Below, in pieces: positions 9,737 through 21,400 of a stretch of DNA of 64,000 bases. Source of the stretch: Amaranthus tricolor (lineage: Eukaryota > Streptophyta > Magnoliopsida > Caryophyllales > Amaranthaceae). Under the pieces are notes generated by a model. The model ran no database searches. It saw nothing but the letters and a program-made list of their open reading frames with translations, and had not been told where the DNA came from. Location: assembly GCF_026212465.1 (NCBI RefSeq), contig NC_080062.1:8837612-8901611 (forward strand). Reading direction: 5' to 3'. The translations under genes were made by a program, and so were the position numbers. Position 1 is the first letter of the stretch. Each line of letters opens with the position of its first letter.

Positions 9737-11362
9737 CCAGGATAATACTCGTGCCATGCACGGTGTAGGTTTACCTTTGCTTTTAATAGATTGTTAGGGT
9801 TCATAACAAGTAGGACCTTTGACGAAATTCAGCAAAGTCCTCATAAGGAAACTTTCACTAATTTGTGATAATGCATGATAATAATCAATCAAGCATTAGC
9901 AAATTTATACTAAGTGTAATCATAATACATAATAATACTTAATTAAAGTGCTAATGATATTATCATAGTGCTACAGTTGAATAGTAGTATGATTGGATAT
10001 TACCTCTTAAATCGAATGCTAGAACTACATCTTTGAAGGGAATACTTAAATTAGTGAACTTGTATGTTTTTGATGACCATTGAAAGTAATAGTTGGAAAA
10101 TCTTCAATCGTATCGTATGATGTTGCTATATGTGTGTTTTGTTGTGTAATACTTACTAAGGTATCTTTTATAACTCCTTTGTTGTAAATTTGTAAGCTAA
10201 AATAAGATTGCTCGAGTTACTTCCAATGTACTACTTTAACGTTTTTGGTCAAACTTTTAGCCTTCTTTTGTAAACTCTTAGTTGGAAAAATAAAATTATT
10301 GTGAATAATCCAACCTATTTTTCCTTACCTTCCAATAATCCCACCTTTTGAAATTTTTTTTACTAATCCAATCTTTGCTTTCAGTTTGTGGCCAATGGAC
10401 CCTTCAAAAAATGACCTGCTATATCAGATTATTTCTCATCTTCTTCCTTCTTTATAATAATCCAATCTATTTTTCATTACCTACCAATAATCCCACCTCT
10501 AAATTTTTTAAATAATCCAACTTTTGCTTTCGGTTTGTTGTCAATGGACCCTTCAAGAAGTTAAATGAAATTGCTATTATTTTCCAAGCTTATGAAGTTG
10601 ATCATTGCATAAATAGTAATTGTTTTTACATACATATCCCATCAACTAGGAGTGTTCAAAAAATCCGACCCACTTGACTCGACCTGCTGACCCATATCTT
10701 AAATGGCGGGTCAATTTGTTTTACAAAAAAAATAATATAATCCAGGTCGGGTGCTCGACTCGCCTTAATCGGGTTGGGTCATGGACCACAAAACACATTG
10801 AGTTGGGTACTCTTCGACCCGTTATGTGTTATCTCTATCAATTTGAAATTTACACGTTAAAATTTTATAATCAATATAAATATAAAAAGAGAAATTGACT
10901 ATTTTAAAAATTGTGAACTTTTTGATAATAATTGAAGAGAAAATGTGTTAAAGAAATTAAAAGAGATTTGACATGTATGAATGAGATATGTTGGATTATT
11001 ATAAACTCGTGGCAAAGAGAAATTGAGTATTTAGCTTCTTGAAGAGTTCATTGGCAACAAAATGAAAACAAAGGTTGAGTTATTAAAAAAATTCAAAAGG
11101 TGGAATTATTAAACAGAAGGAGAAGATGAGAGACAACATGATATAGCAGGTCATATTCTAAAGGAATCATTGACAACAAACTAAAAGCAAAGGTTGAATT
11201 ATTAAAAAAATTTCAAAATGTGGGATTATTGGCTGGTAATGGAAAATAGGTTGGATTATTCAGAATAATTTTTCTCTTAGTTAATAGTGCATTGCATCAG
11301 AGAATGTGAAGAGAGTGGTAAAAAAATTACCTAATATTAATTAGCCTTACATTAATTTATGA
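9737..11362 (-). mobile_element. Helitron-like element, copy 1, split by a Mutator-like MITE
   Basis: Read on the minus strand the 3' end is a short hairpin (CGTGC..GCACG at 9750-9762) followed by CTGG at 9740-9737 and a host T, the layout of a Helitron 3' terminus. The sequence 9737-10283 plus 11283-11362 aligns throughout with copy 2 at 11389-12139, including AGGTTCATAAC, GTCCTCATA, TGCATGATAAT and GTGCATTGC blocks. The 5' end near 11362 is only estimated (a TC is present but no preceding A). No RepHel protein is present, so it is non-autonomous. Confidence 0.6.
10284..11273. mobile_element. Mutator-like MITE with long inverted arms (990 bp)
   Basis: Arms of roughly 350 bp (from 10284, and up to 11273) are imperfect inverted copies; both carry GAATAATCCAACCTATTTT near the tip and a second internal copy of the same segment. 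A 9-bp duplication CTCTTAGTT lies at 10275-10283 and 11274-11282, and 9 bp is the Mutator superfamily length. The homologous Helitron copy at 11389-12139 lacks this insert and shows the empty site. The outermost bases are GGAAAAAT on the left but lack the matching CC on the right. The centre, 10650-10900, has a weak open frame that I do not consider a gene. Confidence 0.66.
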
Positions 11363-11388
11363 GGTTTTTTTTTAATTTATGAGTTATA

Positions 11389-12139
11389 CTAGGAATATAC
11401 CCGTGCTATGCACGATTGGGGTTCACTTTTGCTTTTTACATATTGTTTAGGTTCATAACATGTAGGACATTTGCCTAAATTTAGCAATGTCCTCATATAG
11501 AACCTCTTACCACTTTTTGAATATGCATGATAATTATCAATTAAGGCTTAAGCATTAGCAATTTTATACTAAATATAAGCATAATACATAAAGTGCTTAT
11601 GATGTTATCATAGTGAAACATTTTGAAAAGATATTATGATTAGATATTCCCTATTAAATTGGATGCTAGAATTAAATCTCCAAAAGGTATATAGAAATTG
11701 TCATGGGACTCTTTGGCCACACTCTCCTTTATGGATATGAGTTGCCACCTTCTTTCCCTCCTCATACCCTAATCATATTTCTTATGAGCGGGATACACTG
11801 AGTATGATGATGATAATGATGGTAGTATACTGAAATTGGTGAACTCGTATGTTTTTGATAACAATTAAAAGTAGTAGTAATTAAAAAATCTTCAATCATA
11901 CCATATAATGTTGTTACATGTGTGCTTTGTTTGTATATTACATATTATGGGTATCTTTGATGTAATATATAAGATAAGATAAGATTGAATAAATTACTTC
12001 TAATGTATTACTCTTAACTTCATTTTTCAAACTTTTCACCTTTTCTAGTAAACTCTCACTTTATAGTGCATTGCCTTTGGGAATATGTAGGGAGAGAAAT
12101 AATTACCTTACATTGATTAGTCTAACATGAATTTGTGGG
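11389..12139 (-). mobile_element. Helitron-like element, copy 2, split by an RTE tail
   Basis: On the minus strand the 3' end is a hairpin (CGTGC..GCACG, 11402-11414) about 10 bp before CTAG (11392-11389) and a host T. It aligns with copy 1 through its whole length. The RTE fragment 11701-11824 is inserted in it. The 5' boundary near 12139 is estimated from where the alignment with copy 1 stops. Confidence 0.6.
11701..11824 (+). mobile_element. RTE LINE 3' tail, very short insertion
   Basis: It repeats the last part of the RTE element at 8212-9000 (ACTCTCCTTTATGG, CTTTCCCTCC, GAGCGGGATA and the GATGATGATAATGATG tail). An imperfect 14-bp target duplication GTATA..GAAATTG is at 11687-11700 and 11825-11838. 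Only about 124 bp of the element was copied. Confidence 0.68.
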
Positions 12140-12164
12140 TTAGACTAATATTCATATATTAATA

Positions 12165-12612
12165 TTAGTATGAATTTGTGGAGTTTATGTCATCACCAAT
12201 TGTTATATTACATTTACAATCACAAACACTTCAAATAAAACTCTTCATTGATAATTTGCATTTCATTAAAATCGCATTGTATTTTTAAGTATGGCACTTG
12301 GCACAACTTGTAAAATGCATTGTAATACAGACAATGGCACAAAGTGCTTATGAATTAGTATATGATATGAGGATAATGATGATGATTCTCTTATAAAGCT
12401 AAAAAAGACACTATTATTATTATTAATATAAATTTTTAGAGTCTATATCAATGCCAATTATTCTATTAAAATTAAAACCATTGCATCTTAGAGAAGATAA
12501 AGCGATAAATTCCAAAACAACAACCTAATATTGTAAGCGTGACACTTGCCACCGAACTGCATTGTAATAGTGACACTTGTCATAAAATATTGATAAATTA
12601 GTAGATTGTATG
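12165..12612. repeat. Diverged direct repeat (about 200 bp, two units)
   Basis: Unit 1 (about 12165-12368) and unit 2 (about 12418-12612) share the same order of blocks: a TTATGTCATCACCAATT-like start, a CATTGTAATA block, GGCACTTG/GACACTTG blocks and a final GAATTAGTATATGATAT-like end. They may be the 5' part of further Helitron-like copies. Non-coding. Confidence 0.4.
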
Positions 12613-15156
12613 ATATACTATTTTTCCCTTTTCTTGATCAAAAATGATATACTTGTGACAAATGTCACATAACATAGAAAATACTTCTATATTATTACTT
12701 CTATATCGTTGTTTCCTTTTTATATTGTGCAAGTCCTTATTTTAACTTTCAAGTGCCAAGCTAGCAGCTGACCTTCCTGATTGCATATTTTAATGCTAAT
12801 TAAGTATGGTTGATTACTTAGTTTACTTTGAAACTGTGGATCAAAACGCATTTAAAACTATGGCACTGAATGTGATCATTGTTGGTCTATTGAGCTTACA
12901 ATGAACATACGATTTTAAATTAAAAATACAATTATACAAATATAACCTTTAGGACATGCTACTATTAATATTGGGGTAGATGCCTGAGGGGAAAATAAAA
13001 AATACAATTATACAAATAAATATAATAAGTAGATGTGAATTTAAATTGAGAGACAAAGAATAAAAAAAATTAAACGATACTCCTATTATAAAGATAATGA
13101 AAAAAAGATAAATCTTATTTTGGGGAGAATGAGAAAAAAATTTCAACTCAATCCCAATAGGGTGATTTACCCAAAATGAAAGACTAATTCTTTTATTTTT
13201 TTTTCTTCACCATCACTTTATAATTATTTTTTACTTCTAAAAATAATAATATTCTCTTGATATTCTACTTTAATAACCTCATATTCTTAATTTGACTTTT
13301 ATTTTCCTCGTAAATATTTACTCTCACAAATATGAAAGTTAGTTTTTCCGATATCTGCGGATTTTGGTTTATACAATTCTTAAGAAACACAAAATTAAGA
13401 CACTTTGTTTGGCAGAGTGAAATGCAAGACAATTTGTGTTTGTGAATGAATTTGGGGTTGAGATAGACAAAATTAGTGTTTTTGTGAATCAATTTAGGGT
13501 AGAAAAAAGATAGAGGTAGATAATCTATCATTCTCACTTATAGTTTAGGTTGAAATTGTTGGATAAATGGATATTTAATCTTTTTTTCAATAATTATATT
13601 TTTATTTATGGAGTGTTTTTAATTCTATTAAAAAACATTTATACTTTTTAATTATGATTTATAATGGTTAAAATAGAGTTGTTGAAAGTGACTAGAGTGT
13701 TTTATCCTTTTGGATATATAATTTGGGTATCACCACTTTTTATGAATGGTGCATTATTATTTCTTATTTTATTATTATTTGATTTTGAGGGTTGGCAAAA
13801 ATTGGTGAAGTCTTAAACTTATATGAATTATTCAATTATGTTATTTGATGTTGCATTGACTTCAAATTTCTTGGTGATTGAGTTTGGTGGATGAGATAAG
13901 ATGTATTTTGATTTTTGATGAGTATATTTTATTTTACATGATATTAAGAGAGTATATTTTATTTTTTGCAATTTAAATTATGAATTATTGCTATTAATTT
14001 ATGTTCATGTGTATCATCAAATGATTTGTTTTTTATGTTCGTGATGATCATGTGTCTCACCAACAAATGGTTTGAATATTATGATCATATAACATATTCA
14101 TGTTAAATAGTTCATTATTTCATAATTTTGATAGTATGATTATGGTATTTTTAACATGATATTTGTGCTAGAAAAATACATTATATTATTCCTCTTAATA
14201 TTGTAACCCATATGTAGGCATTGGATGTCATTTAAAATTTTTCAAAAGATAATCATACTAATAAACTTTTAATTCAATGAAATTTACTACTTGATCATAA
14301 ATTTGGAAAAGAGTATTGGTATTATTTTATTATACGATCGTTATTGTGACTAATTTTATGATGGATGTTAAATTTACTTGGACCTCTTTGACGATTAATT
14401 AAATGGTAGATAATTATGAGTGTTAACTAGCTCATAACGACTAGTTTATAACAGCTAGTTTTTAATGGCTAATTAAATTGAGGTTTGATCATGCTTTTAT
14501 GTTGTAAGAGTTATAAGTTGTTTTAATACTTAAATAATAATGAGGATTATTTCATGACCAAATAAAAGTTGCTAATTATTAAGTCATCTTATTATCTTTA
14601 TTGGGTATTAAGTATGTTGTTGTAAATTGCAAACCTTAAAATGATAGTTTGTTAATTCTTAATTAGCTCCTTTAATTTTTTGATGGTGTATATGTTCATG
14701 AATATGAGTAGTAGAACTCATCAAAAATTGTATGATTATATACGACATAAATATTGATCAGTTTTGTTTAGTTTTGTTTTCAAAATGAACAACCAATAAC
14801 AATTTGTCGGTCTTGTTATCAAATTTTGATATCTTTCTACAATTGCATTAAAACTAAAATTTAAAAATAAATCATATTTTAAAAGGGTAAGAAATTATCA
14901 TTCAACAATTGATTTTTCATATTGTTACGCATTTTTTTTTTCTTATTTGAGGTCATTTCACTGAAGGACAATCTCACAAGAGTAGTAAGTGAGATGAGAC
15001 CATGCCATATCATATCAAAATAGATAGACGTTGAGGAATGACTTACAATTAAAAATAAGTATATAGATATCGACTATATAAATCAAATATAAATAAATTG
15101 TCGTTTACAAAAGATTATACTTATTTTATTCAACGGATCAACAAGCAATCAACCAC
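12613..15156. other. AT-rich intergenic DNA, nothing recognised
   Basis: Strongly AT-rich, with short chance reading frames only. A small cluster of CTAGTT..ATAACAGCTAG-like repeats occurs near 14425-14475. I see no gene, RNA or bounded element. Confidence 0.5.
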
Positions 15157-15321
15157 ATGGGAACTGCCGGACTTTTAAGACGAGTAGCAATCAAACCGAT
15201 TGATTTCCATCTAAAACTTCTCTCAGGAGATTTCTCTAACGATTTCGCAGCCGATTCGTCATTTGAATCAAAGCTTCAGGCATTATCAGACAACATTTCC
15301 AGAGCTCCTTACTATTTATAG
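15157..15321 (+). pseudogene. Exon-like fragment of unknown gene (54 codons)
   Basis: An ATG-to-TAG frame of 54 residues starting MGTAGLLRRVAIKPIDFHLK stands out because its base composition is much less AT-rich than the DNA around it and its codons look like a real exon. It ends where AT-rich DNA resumes. I do not recognise the protein. It could be a captured or left-over first exon whose downstream part has been lost, or a small gene of its own. No splice donor of good quality is obvious at its end. Confidence 0.3.
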
Positions 15322-15987
15322 CCATTTTAAAGCATATTATTTTTTGTAGAAAAGGGCTATTAATTTTTTTTAAAAAAAGCTACCTATGCTACCCATGGTT
15401 CTAGAGTAGATCCGCTAATGGTTTTAGGATAGAGCATCTTGCCTAAAATAAATACCAAGTCCAATTCAAAATCTTCTTGTTACTATGTTCGATATATGGT
15501 GATTTTCGAATTTGAAATTCGCGTTTGGTATATGTTAAGCAAAATTTTAAACTTGTTATATATTTTTATAACCTACTAAATTTATGTAATTTTATTTTAT
15601 AAGTTTGATTGATAATTAAAGTCACAAAATACAACAATGAGAAATAGTACAAGCAACTCTTTTTTATATCATTTGGTGTGTATGTGTTTTAACCTTGCTT
15701 TTCCTTCCTCATTTACATCTTTACTTTCGAAGTCCAATTTCACAACATAAACAAAATAAAAACAAAATAAAAATCAAAAGAAACCATATCTAAGGGCTAA
15801 GATTTAATTCACTAAGATTATTATTGTAGCCCACTTTTAACACCATAGATTAGACTAATTAAGAATCTTATCCATTTAATACTCAAGTAATGAACGACTA
15901 CGATAATTACATTTATTTAATAAAAAGTTAATAAAGTGTATTACTCTATTTGACTCAATTTCAACTTATATATCCATAAAAGTAAGT
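15322..15987. other. AT-rich intergenic DNA, nothing recognised
   Basis: No reading frame, inverted termini or tandem repeat of note. It ends at the target duplication of the copia array. Confidence 0.5.
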
Positions 15988-15992
15988 AAAAG

Positions 15993-16566
15993 TGAAGGAA
16001 TATGTCCGTAGACATTTCCGACAATTACTAAATATAAATATATAGGATATTTATGAAGATAATAAAGTTAATTATTATTAGTAATTATATTTGCTTGCTA
16101 GAGAATAAATATAATTGGTGGGTCAATAATAATTGGACCACAACTAATATAATTAATCCTATAAGGTCTTACAAAAGAATCAATTGAACGATAAATGACT
16201 CGGGCCCATTAGGAGTATGGGCTTGCGATCCAATTAGGTTAACAAAAGAATCGGTTTCTTTTGACCTAGGTTACTAGTATTATATGAGGATATAATGCTA
16301 GTAGTGGAGAAGTGGGGATAATGGGATGATGGGTGTGAGTATTATAAATATGTTTATTTAAACTCTCACGATAGACAATTCTCAATCAAAAAAAAGTTAT
16401 TGAAAAAAACCAGAAAAAGCAAGAGAAACAATCTCTTCCGTTCTAGCAAACGTTGGTGTTCAATTGATTCCGGTAGACTGAATAGAGGAGCAGCGTTTGA
16501 GGCTCTCAATATTATCTTATCGCGTTATTTTCGTGGATTTCACGCTACAAAGGTAATATAGACTAA

Positions 16567-16568
<2 letters not shown>
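15993..16568 (+). repeat. Copia LTR1 (5' outer LTR, last 102 bp missing)
   Basis: Matches LTR4 base for base over 576 positions as far as I can read, from TGAAGGAATATG to GACTAATC, then breaks into a T run. The missing 102 bp of the LTR end are partly present in inverted form in the next segment. A TATAAATA box lies at offset 351. Confidence 0.9.
16343..16350 (+). promoter_or_regulatory. TATA box of the copia LTR
   Basis: TATAAATA inside the LTR, the probable start signal for the element RNA. The same octamer is at the same offset in LTR2 (about 23651-23658) and LTR4 (about 31992-31999), and it is retained in the truncated LTR3. Confidence 0.5.
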
Positions 16569-16597
<29 letters not shown>

Positions 16598-16854
16598 GAT
16601 TAATTCGAACAAATTCGAATGGATATACAATATTTGGGATGAATGGCTTCAAAAATCAGGAAAAACAAGTTTTTTCATTTATATTTCAATCCAATTGAAA
16701 TTGAATATTATGAATAACTTCCATACAGTTAACATAAAAAAAACTGATTTTTTTTTATGCAAAAAAAAACGATTGTGAATTGTTCCAGAGAAAAAAAAAG
16801 ATCATATGAATATTATGAATTAGGCTTAACTGATACCACTGTTTGTTTTCGATG
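16569..16854 (-). other. Inverted LTR-end/primer-site/leader segment of copia unit A
   Basis: This stretch is the reverse complement of about 24888-25165 of unit B. It runs from a T tract (16569-16598), through an inverted copy of the leader, to the inverted primer-binding sequence (16838-16830 on the minus strand) and the inverted last bases of the LTR (16854-16840). A 60-codon chance frame in the segment is identical in both units but on opposite strands, which proves the inversion. As a result unit A has no correctly oriented primer-binding site next to its 5' LTR. Confidence 0.8.
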
Positions 16855-17147
16855 TTAGGAAATTCGAAATTTTGTGTTAATTGTCTTGGGGCTTTGATTA
16901 TTCACGAAATCCAAACAATGAAATGAAACACAAAATTTGTTCATTGTTAATTGTGTTTTTCGTTATGCTATTCAAGTGTTTTGGATCGAAAATGCTTATA
17001 CCCTAATTTTTCCCCAATTCAATTTTAATAGTTAAAACACAAATTGGTTCAATTGGCTTGAAATTTAAATGCGAAAAACTTGTTTTCCCTGAAATTTGAA
17101 GCAATTCATGCACAAAGGTTGTTTATTAATTCGAATTTGTTCGAATT

Positions 17148-17186
<39 letters not shown>

Positions 17187-18482
17187 AGGAAACAAATACC
17201 GAAAAAAACGGGCTGTTTATGGTGGCCGGAGGGAGGCGGGCTGCTGGCGGCTGCCGGGTTCCTTGGCGGCTGCTGGGTTCTTTGGCGGCTGCTGGGTTCC
17301 ATTCTTCACGGCCACTGTTTCTTTCTTCCAGTACAAAATGATGAAGGTTGAAGGTGACCTTTTTTTTTGAAATGATGAAGATGGTCCCAGAAAATGGGTT
17401 GGTCTTCATTCTTGTATGCTGCTTCCGTTTTTCTTTTGGAATTTTTTTTTGTTTTTTTTTATGTGCATATAACTGTTTATTGAGTCTTAATTGATTTAAA
17501 TAGTTTTTTTTTTCCCTTCTATAGTCTCACTTAAATTAGTCAAGTTTGACTAAACATAAAGGGTATTTTACATGCTAATTGTTATAACCCTTTAGTTTGA
17601 TATATTGCATTGTTATTGTCGTTTATAATATTTGATATTATTTTGACATGTTATGACTAGTATGGCCCAAAACAAAATTTATATATAAAATTAGGATAGT
17701 ATATACGATCTGCGAATCGTTTGTTTTGAATGTAATTATATACGATCTGCGAATCGTTTGTTTTGAATGTAATTAAATACGATCTGCGTATCGTAATATT
17801 TTTATTCAAAGTATGTAATCACAAATGAAAGGAGTTTCAAGGAAGGTGATCAATGGAAATTCATGGAAGCTTCATGAAGATTAGTTTTTTTAGGGGCCAT
17901 ACTAGATCATCTTTTATTCATGCTTTTATTTGCTTTGAGCGTTTATTTTGGTCTTTGCATGCATAAGTTAATGTATTGGTTAAATATGCTATGTGTTCAC
18001 GTAATATTAACCATGCTAATTAACTTGAATCCCCATAAATAATATTGAGTTTTATTGTTTTTCCAAACAACACCTATAAGCCTTTGATAATGAATAATAC
18101 ATTCTGCCAAAGCGAGGTATTGCTCATAAATCTTGGGATATGGGGTAAATTTTTTTTGAAAATTTACAGGTTCATGTTTGGTTTCACTCAACAAAATCAT
18201 CAAAAACAAAGTTTTGGGTTTTGAAACTAAGAGATAGGATTGAACAAGAATTATCAATCTATCTACTAAGAATTATAATTAGTTATAATTAGTAAAACGT
18301 TTACTTACCTTAACTACTATAGTTAAAGGCAGGGCCAAAGTCCGTTTAACTGTAGTGGGAGAGGATCTTAGTTGTTATTTATTCAAAAGGGGATTTTAAA
18401 ATTTTGAATAAATTATTAAATTGTTTAATTACTGCTTATTGATAGACTATTAATTTTACTTTATTACATTGTTGTAGAAATC
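16855..18482 (+). other. Untranslated leader of copia unit A
   Basis: About 1.6 kb between the inverted segment and the gag ATG, nearly identical to the leader of unit B. It holds an A tract of about 33 (17152-17184), a GC-rich patch with an 18-bp repeat around GGCGGCTGCTGGGTTC (about 17220-17310), and a tandem palindromic repeat (17701-17800). An antisense frame of 86 codons (17997-18257) is open in both units but resembles no known protein. Confidence 0.6.
17701..17800. repeat. Tandem palindromic repeat in the copia leader
   Basis: A 36-bp unit with the palindrome-like core ACGATCTGCGAATCGT occurs twice in full and once in part; the third core reads ACGATCTGCGTATCGT. The same array is in unit B at about 26047-26146. 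Each core can fold into a short hairpin (CGAT..ATCG). Confidence 0.75.
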
Positions 18483-21400
18483 ATGTCTGGTTCAACTAAC
18501 AACAACACTCCTGCTTTTAACTTGCGCTGTGTCTTGGAAAAAGACAAATTGAATGCAAACAACTTCCTTGAATGGGAAATGGCTGTGAGAATTGTTCTCA
18601 GAGCTGAAGGAAGGGAAAGTGTTCTTGACACTCCACTCCCTGAACCCCTGCCAGAAACTGCAACAGTTGCAGAGAAAAGAGCTAGGCAAAATCTCGAGGC
18701 CAATTCTGTGCAAGTAACATGTCTGATGCTTGCTTGCATGGAACATGATTTTCAAAAACGTTTTAACAATCTTGATGCCTACACAATAATCCAGCAACTT
18801 AGAACAATGTTCGAAAAGAATGCTCGATTAGAGAGATTTGAAGCTAATTGTAAACTTTTGGAATGCAAACTGGGCAAGGGAAAACCCGTCGGACCCCATG
18901 TGTTCGCCTTAATAGGGCATTTTCAAGTCATGGAAAAGTTGGGTTTTCCTTATCCCAAAGAGCTGGCCACTGATATTGTGATCAGATCCTTGCCAGAAAC
19001 TTTTGATGCTTTCAGATTAAATTTTTACATGCAAGGAGGGGAAGCAACCTTGCCAGAATTGCATGGTATGCTTATTCAGGCTGAAAGGAGCTTACCTTCT
19101 GAACCCGCACTGAAAGATGTGCTTATGGTCAGAAAGAATAAAAAGTTCAAGAAGAAAGGGGTTCCTAAATGGAATGGCAATGGTAAGGTAGTTACCACTA
19201 ATGCCTCTCCCAGACCAAAGGCTACTCCAAAGGCTAAAGTAGCAGCACTACATGAGTGCTACCACTGCCACAAGATTGGCCATTGGAAGAGGAACTGCCC
19301 CGTCTATCTAGAAGAAAAGAAGTCTGGTGCTTCATCTTCAGGTATATATGTTATTGAAATTAATTTAGCGACTTCGGCTTCTTGGGTATTTGATACTGCT
19401 TGTGGGTCTCACATTACTAGTAATGTGCAGGGTCTAAAAAGAAGTAGAAGCTTGAGCAAAGGTGAGGTGGATCTCCGAGTCGGAAATGGAGCAAGAGTTG
19501 CTGCTTTAGCTGTTGGAGTTTATATTTTAACATTACCCTCTGGTTTAATTTTAGAACTAAATAATTGTTATTATGTTCCTGCCATCACCAAGAACATTAT
19601 TTCAATTCCGGTTTTGGACACGGAAGGTTTTTCATTTACTATTAAGAATAATTGTTGTTCTGCATATTTAAATGATATGTTCTATGTTTCAGCTAAATTA
19701 TTAAATGGGTTGTATGTGCTAGACTTAGAAACTCACATCTATAACATAGACAGCAAGAAACGTAAAACAAATGATTCAAACCCCACTTACCTATGGCATT
19801 GTCGATTAGGCCACATAAGTTCAAAACGAATAGAGAAACTTCATAAAGATGGAATTCTAAAATCATTTGATTTTGAATCATTTGGTATTTGCGAGTTTTG
19901 TTTGATGGGAAAAATGACAAAGTCACCTTTCACAGGTACAAGTGAAAGGGCCAATGACCTCTTAGCTCTCATACATACTGATGTATGTGGACCTATGAGT
20001 ACCGTGGCTCGGGGTGGTTACAGCTACTTTATAACCTTTACTGATGATGTAAGCAGATATGGATATGTTTACCTCATGAGACATAAGTCGGAGTCCTTTG
20101 AAAAGTTCAAGGAATTTCAAAATGAAGTAGAAAACCAACTTGGGAAGAAAATAAAAGCATTACGATCCGATCGTGGTGGTGAATACTTGTCTCACGAGTT
20201 TGATGATCATTTGAAAAATCGAGGCATACTCTCACAATTGACTCCACCAGGAACACCACAATTAAATGGCGTCTCTGAGAGGAGGAATCGAACTCTATTA
20301 GATATGGTTCGATCAGTGATGAGTCTTGCTGATCTTCCTATTTCATTTTGGGGATTTGCATTGGATACAGCTGCATTCACACTTAATAGAGCACCTACCA
20401 AAGCAGTGGAAAAGACACCATATGAGATGTGGACGGGAAAAGTTCCGAAGTTGTCTTTTCTAAGGATTTGGGGTTGCGAAGCTTATGTTAAGCGTTTAAT
20501 ATCTGATAAGCTAGCACCCAAATCTGACAAATGTCTTTTTGTGGGTTACCCAAAAAAGACAAAGGGATACTACTTCTACAACCAAAGCGAAAACAAAGTG
20601 TTTGTTGCTCGCAATGGTGTTTTTCTAGAACAGGAATTTATTTCTAGAAAAACAAGTGGGAGTAATGTATATCTCGAAGAAGTTCGAGATGAGCAACAAA
20701 TGGATAAGGTTAACACCTCATTAGAGGCGCCCCAGCATGAAAATGCCCAGGAGGAAATGCATTCAACGCACTTACCTCCTACCGCCCCAAGTGGAGAAAA
20801 TCCACTCGAAGTCACTCTACCTAATGAGGCAGAAACTTCTCTTGTTGTTCCCCTACGTAAGTCTAGTAGGACAATAATTCCGTCAAGAAGATATATTGAT
20901 TTCCTTTTGACTGAAAACTCTGAAATAACCATGTTAGAATCAGAAGAGCCTACTAGTTACAAAGATGCTTTGGAGAGTCCTGACTCCGAAAAATGGCTTG
21001 AAGCCATGAAATCTGAAATGGATTCCATGTCTGAAAACCAAGTTTGGGACTTGGTTGATTTGCCTGATGGGGTAAAACCCATTGGATGCAAATGGATTTT
21101 CAAACTGAAAACAGACAAGGATGGAAACATTAGTGTTTTCAAAGCAAGGTTGGTAGCAAAAGGTTTCAAACAAATTCATGGTATAGACTATGATGAAACT
21201 TTTTCTCCAGTAGCCATGCTAAAATCCATTAGGATAATCCTTGCAATAGCTGCCTTTCATGACTTTGAAATATGGCAAATGGACGTCAAAACTGCTTTTT
21301 TGAATGGGTTCTTAAAGGAGGATGTGTACATGACACAACCACAAGGTTTTGAAGATCCGAAAAATCCAAGGAAAGTATGCAAGCTTAAGAGATCCATTTA

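Noticed and set aside
13265..13537. 90-codon minus-strand frame in intergenic DNA
   Set aside because: AT-rich composition and no recognisable protein; looks like chance.
17065..17409. Open frames of 90-114 codons around the A tract and GC-rich repeat in the copia leader
   Set aside because: They read lysine or phenylalanine runs and proline/glycine repeats; they are low-complexity frames across homopolymers, not genes.
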